A stretch of DNA of 8,038 nt from Anaerolinea thermophila (GTDB lineage: Bacteria; Chloroflexota; Anaerolineae; Anaerolineales; DRKV01). Every line of letters begins with the position of its first letter. Within the stretch, counting starts at the first letter, position 1. The notes under the pieces were generated by a model, which was given only the letters and a program-made list of their open reading frames with translations, was not told the DNA's origin and did no database searches. The translations under genes and the position numbers were made by a program. The stretch covers positions 1 to 8,038 of the forward strand of contig DYKW01000076.1 in NCBI GenBank assembly GCA_020722405.1, in the 5' to 3' direction. Positions 5,470-8,038 of this stretch are shown here, piece after piece.

Positions 5470-5511
5470 TGAAAAATAATTTTCACCACCAGACATGAAA
5501 ATCTATTTTCA
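5470..5511. promoter_or_regulatory. Twin 16-bp palindromes, candidate operators for plsX-fabF
   Basis: TGAAAAATAATTTTCA (5470-5485) and TGAAAATCTATTTTCA (5496-5511) match at 13 of 16 positions and share the half-sites TGAAAA and TTTTCA. Their centres are 26 bp apart, roughly two and a half helical turns. Two copies of the same dyad 180-220 bp before a lipid-synthesis operon look like paired repressor or activator sites. They do not match the FapR or FabT operators I know of, so the binding protein is unknown. Confidence 0.45.
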
Positions 5512-5574
5512 GATCAGATACACACAGGTAGTCTTCATTGGTTCATTGGGAATTGGCGTGGCGCGCCGCTAGAT

Positions 5575-5600
5575 GTAGGGCGGAATTAATTCCGCCCTAC
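5575..5600. repeat. Perfect 26-bp palindrome
   Basis: The half-site GTAGGGCGGAATT (5575-5587) is followed directly by its exact complement (5588-5600), ending CCGCCCTAC. It resembles the GTAGGGGCGG-type palindromic units found in many copies in some bacterial genomes, so a dispersed repetitive element is more likely than a dedicated operator. It lies 94 bases before the plsX start and could form a cruciform or an RNA hairpin in the leader. Confidence 0.75.
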
Positions 5601-5693
5601 GGCGTAGTGCCAGATATGAGGACGCATCACGGAAAATCCCAAAGAGCCTCTTCATTTCAGTCCTGTAAGACACCACCACTTTCCGGAGGAACC

Positions 5694-6728
5694 ATGAAAC
5701 TCGTACTCGACGCTATGGGCAGCGACACCTGCCCGTTACCCGAAGTTGAAGGTGCATTGACCGCCGTCCGCCGTTGGGAGGATGTTCACGTCCTGCTGGT
5801 TGGCGACGAATCCCGTGTGAGGGAACTTCTGCCCCGTTTTGGTGGCGCACATCCGCGCGTGACGCTCGTCCACGCTGCAGATGCCATCACCATGCAAGAC
5901 AAAGGCTTGACTCTGGCGCTCAAGGCCAAACGCAAGGACTCACAAACTTCCATGGCTATTGGCATGGAACTGGTCAAGCGCGGTGAGGCGGATGCTTTTG
6001 TCAGCGCCGGAAACACGGGCGGTATCCTTAGCACGGCTTACTTTCGGCTAGGGTTATTGCCCGGCGTAGAACGCCCTGGCCTGACAACGCTCTTTCCCGT
6101 ACATGGTGGTTACTGCGTGGTGCTGGATATCGGTGCCAACCCCGAATGTACCCCAGAACATCTCCTTCAATTTGCAGCCATGGGCAGCGTATATGCCAAA
6201 TTGGCCTTAGGAGTTGACAACCCACGGGTTGGCCTGATTTCAAATGGCGAGGAACCCGGCAAAGGCAATGATCTGGTCAAAGGCGCCTTCCCGTTGCTGG
6301 AAGCCAGCGGCTTGAATTTCATCGGCAATGTGGAGGGCAAAGAACTCTTCGGCGGCGCCGTAGACGTGGCGGTGACGGATGGTTTCACCGGCAACGTGAT
6401 GCTCAAATCCAGCGAGGCCGTAGCCAAATTGATGACTGATCTGATCAAGGAGCACTTGATGAGTAGTCCCCGTACCAAATTGGGAGCTTTGCTGGCAAAA
6501 CCGGCCTTCGATGCCCTCAAGAAGACGCTAGACCCTCATGAAGTAGGTGCAGCACCGCTGTTGGGTGTGAACGGCCTGGTTTTCATTGGGCACGGGCGCT
6601 CCAATGCGCATGCCATTGTAAGCGCCATCCACACTACCCGCCAGGCCGTCCAGGGGCACCTCCTGGAAGCCGTAGGGAGCGCCATCCAGGAGCAACTAGC
6701 AAACCTGAAACAAAGGGAGTCCGTATGA
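5694..6728 (+). CDS. plsX: Phosphate acyltransferase PlsX
   Basis: Peripheral membrane enzyme that converts acyl-ACP and inorganic phosphate to acyl-phosphate, the donor for PlsY in phosphatidic acid synthesis. The 344-residue protein has the full family pattern: N-terminal LVLDAMGSD (3-11), VLLVGDE, DAITMQDKG (63-71), KAKRKDSQTSMAIGMEL (77-93), FVSAGNTGG (102-110), VLDIGANPECTPEHL (143-157), GLISNGEEPGKGNDLVK (180-196), VTDGFTGNVMLK (227-238) and APLLGVNGLVFIGHGRSNAHA (287-307). The ATG at 5694 is fixed by CGGAGGA 3 bases upstream and by the family N-terminus; an in-frame ATG at 5538 would add 52 unrelated residues. Its TGA overlaps the fabF ATG, so the two are translationally coupled. The usual neighbours rpmF, fabH and fabD are absent here. 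Confidence 0.97.
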   Translation: MKLVLDAMGSDTCPLPEVEGALTAVRRWEDVHVLLVGDESRVRELLPRFGGAHPRVTLVHAADAITMQDKGLTLALKAKRKDSQTSMAIGMELVKRGEADAFVSAGNTGGILSTAYFRLGLLPGVERPGLTTLFPVHGGYCVVLDIGANPECTPEHLLQFAAMGSVYAKLALGVDNPRVGLISNGEEPGKGNDLVKGAFPLLEASGLNFIGNVEGKELFGGAVDVAVTDGFTGNVMLKSSEAVAKLMTDLIKEHLMSSPRTKLGALLAKPAFDALKKTLDPHEVGAAPLLGVNGLVFIGHGRSNAHAIVSAIHTTRQAVQGHLLEAVGSAIQEQLANLKQRESV

Positions 6729-7972
6729 GACCACGCATTGTGATTACCGGCATGGGTGTTGTCAGTCCGCTGGGCTCCGCGTTGACAACGTTCTGGGAGG
6801 GGCTGCTGGCCGGGCGCTCGGGCATTCAGCGCATCACCCGCTTCGATGCCAGCAACTTGCCCTGCCAGATTGCCGGAGAAGTGACCGACTTTGACTCCGG
6901 CGACCTTTTATCCGCCAAAGAAGTGCGTCGCTTACCGCGCGCGGCGCAGATGGCTTTGGGTGCGACTCAGCAAGCCCTACAGGATGCCCGATTGGATTTA
7001 CCCCTCGCCGACAGCATGCGCGGCGGCGTGGTTTTGGGAACCGCAATGGGCGGGCTTGAAATGGTCACCAATGGGGTTGAAGTTCTGCACAAACGTGGCC
7101 CCAACCGCCTCAGCCCGTTCGTTCTGCCAGGGGCCATCCCCAACCTGTCGGCTTTTCTCATCGCCCAGATCACAGGCTTCACCGGCACGAATGTGACCTT
7201 GACAACCTCCTGTGCCTCAAGCACTCAGGCTATCGGTCTGGCAGTTGACCTGATACGCGCCGGCCGATTGGATGTTGTTATTACCGGCGGCACAGAGGGA
7301 TTGTTACAAGACTACACCATTGCCGGTTTCTGTGCCATGCGCGCCTTGCCGGTGCGGTACAATGATGCGCCGCAGCGCGCCTCGCGTCCCTTCGATGCCG
7401 ATCGCGAAGGATTTGTCTTCTCTGAAGGGGCTGGTGTGTTGGTATTGGAAACCCTGGAACATGCCCTGGCACGCAATGCCCCTATTTACGCTGAGCTTGT
7501 CGGTCATGCCGCTTCCAACGATGCCTATCACATCTCAGCGCCTGAGCCTAGCGGATACGGTCGCATTCAAGCCATGCAAGCCGCCTTGCAGGATGCGGGA
7601 ATTTCTCCTAAAAACATAGATTACATCAGCGCGCACGGCACCTCTACACCGCTTAACGATCTTTCCGAAACACAGGTCATCAAAGCCTTGTTTGGAGAAG
7701 ATGCCTACCACATCCCAATCAGCGCCATCAAATCCATGCTTGGGCACGCCCTGGGCGCCGCGGGGGCGCTGGAAGCCATCGCCTGCGCACTCGGTTTGCG
7801 CGAGCAAGTGATTCCTCCAACCATCAACTATGAAACCCCCGACCCGCAGTGTGACCTGGATTATGTCCCCAACCGGGCACGTCGCCATAGTATGACCTGG
7901 GCCTTAAGCAATTCTTTCGGCCTGGGGGGGCAGAACGCTTGTTTGGTATTCAAACGCTGGCAGCCTGCCTGA
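6725..7972 (+). CDS. fabF: Beta-ketoacyl-ACP synthase II (FabF)
   Basis: Cytosolic condensing enzyme of type II fatty-acid synthesis. It joins malonyl-ACP to acyl-ACP with loss of CO2 to extend the chain by two carbons. The 415-residue thiolase-fold protein has the complete Cys-His-His triad: Cys163 in TTSCASSTQAIG, His304 in SAHGTSTPLND, and His341 in SAIKSMLGHALGAAGALEA, with Lys336 and the C-terminal NSFGLGGQNACLVF loop (396-409). The N-terminal VITGMGVVSPLG is typical. GGGAG at 6715-6719 is 5 bases from the ATG at 6725, which overlaps the plsX stop as ATGA. No acpP or fabG accompanies it. No terminator is visible after the stop codon; a GxxExxY repeat unit starts 14 bases later in the same direction. 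Confidence 0.96.
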   Translation: MRPRIVITGMGVVSPLGSALTTFWEGLLAGRSGIQRITRFDASNLPCQIAGEVTDFDSGDLLSAKEVRRLPRAAQMALGATQQALQDARLDLPLADSMRGGVVLGTAMGGLEMVTNGVEVLHKRGPNRLSPFVLPGAIPNLSAFLIAQITGFTGTNVTLTTSCASSTQAIGLAVDLIRAGRLDVVITGGTEGLLQDYTIAGFCAMRALPVRYNDAPQRASRPFDADREGFVFSEGAGVLVLETLEHALARNAPIYAELVGHAASNDAYHISAPEPSGYGRIQAMQAALQDAGISPKNIDYISAHGTSTPLNDLSETQVIKALFGEDAYHIPISAIKSMLGHALGAAGALEAIACALGLREQVIPPTINYETPDPQCDLDYVPNRARRHSMTWALSNSFGLGGQNACLVFKRWQPA

Positions 7973-7986
7973 GCGTGCTAAATTCG

Positions 7987-8022
7987 TATTTGTTTACTGC
8001 CGAGAACGCAGAGAGCGCTGAG
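7987..8022. repeat. 5' end repeat of a second GxxExxY element
   Basis: TATTTGTTTACTGCC is followed by 9-bp units CGAGAACGC-phase (CGCAGAGAG, CGCTGAGAT) up to an ATG. It is the inverted counterpart of 487-522, differing at two positions. It begins 14 bases after the fabF stop codon. Confidence 0.8.
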
Positions 8023-8038
8023 ATGACAGAACGGGAAA
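8023..8038 (+). CDS. GxxExxY-family protein, 5' end only (truncated by window)
   Basis: Only the first five codons, MTERE, are present. They are identical to the start of the decayed GxxExxY gene at the left edge and follow the same upstream repeat, including the in-frame AENAESAE reading. Identity therefore rests on the 50/52 nucleotide match to 471-522, not on any domain. Whether this copy is intact cannot be seen. Confidence 0.6.

Larger units (their letters stand above)
5295..5693. other. Repeat-rich intergenic region upstream of plsX
   Basis: No credible gene was seen. The region contains a dispersed-repeat remnant (5379-5423), two matching 16-bp palindromes (5470-5485, 5496-5511), a perfect 26-bp palindrome (5575-5600) and the plsX ribosome binding site CGGAGGA. 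No convincing promoter for plsX could be picked. The best candidate is TTTTCA (5480-5485) with TATTTT (5504-5509) at 18 bp, which would overlap both 16-bp palindromes; it is weak. The open frame upstream of plsX reads straight through the palindrome and is not coding. Confidence 0.55.

Noticed and set aside
5212..5489. Small open frames over and beside the tRNA on either strand
   Set aside because: They overlap the tRNA and its promoter or the dispersed repeat remnants, and have no ribosome binding site or recognisable protein.
5538..5693. N-terminal extension of PlsX from an ATG at 5538
   Set aside because: It reads through the perfect palindrome, has no family similarity, and the CGGAGGA at 5684-5690 fixes the start at 5694.

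Overview
The window reads as a chromosomal stretch from a free-living bacterium, most likely a member of the Chloroflexota (Anaerolineae-like). This placement is an inference from the protein flavour (lipoprotein-type amino-acid binding protein with a Pro/Ala/Thr linker, plsX-fabF pair), the moderately high GC, the tRNA gene lacking an encoded CCA, and the density of short dispersed repeats between genes. I could not test it by search. There is no phage, plasmid, CRISPR or recognised defence locus.

Layout. At the left edge (about 76-522) is a decayed GxxExxY-family (PD-(D/E)XK-like) gene on the minus strand, boxed by two inverted copies of a short repeat with 9-bp periodicity. It lies directly 3' of an aldehyde dehydrogenase gene (526-1965, minus) that has its own good sigma70-type promoter. 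A divergent intergenic region (1966-2382) holds two families of very short tandem repeats and a probable promoter for the next gene. Then come an unusual amino-acid-binding lipoprotein containing two nearly identical binding domains in tandem (2383-3990), a hairpin, a 142-bp MITE-like inverted-repeat element, and one amino-acid ABC permease (4233-5072). A bidirectional terminator separates this transporter pair from a tRNA-Leu(GAG) gene on the minus strand (5172-5254), which has a near-perfect promoter. A repeat-rich intergenic region of about 400 bp follows, with a pair of matching 16-bp palindromes and a perfect 26-bp palindrome, ahead of plsX and fabF (5694-7972), which overlap by 4 bp. Immediately after fabF a second copy of the GxxExxY element begins, in the opposite orientation to the first, and runs off the window.

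How the genes work together. The binding protein and permease form the receptor and channel of a polar-amino-acid ABC importer; the ATPase is not in this window. PlsX (acyl-ACP to acyl-phosphate for phospholipid synthesis) and FabF (chain elongation) are a translationally coupled lipid-synthesis pair. The aldehyde dehydrogenase has no obvious pathway partner here.

The most unusual signals are the GxxExxY gene as a unit bounded by inverted 9-bp-periodic repeats, with a second copy in inverted orientation 7.5 kb away; the tandem-duplicated binding protein, with a 311-bp core identical between its two halves and diverged flanks (a gene-conversion pattern); and the paired palindromes upstream of plsX-fabF. 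No complete novel multi-gene system is evident.
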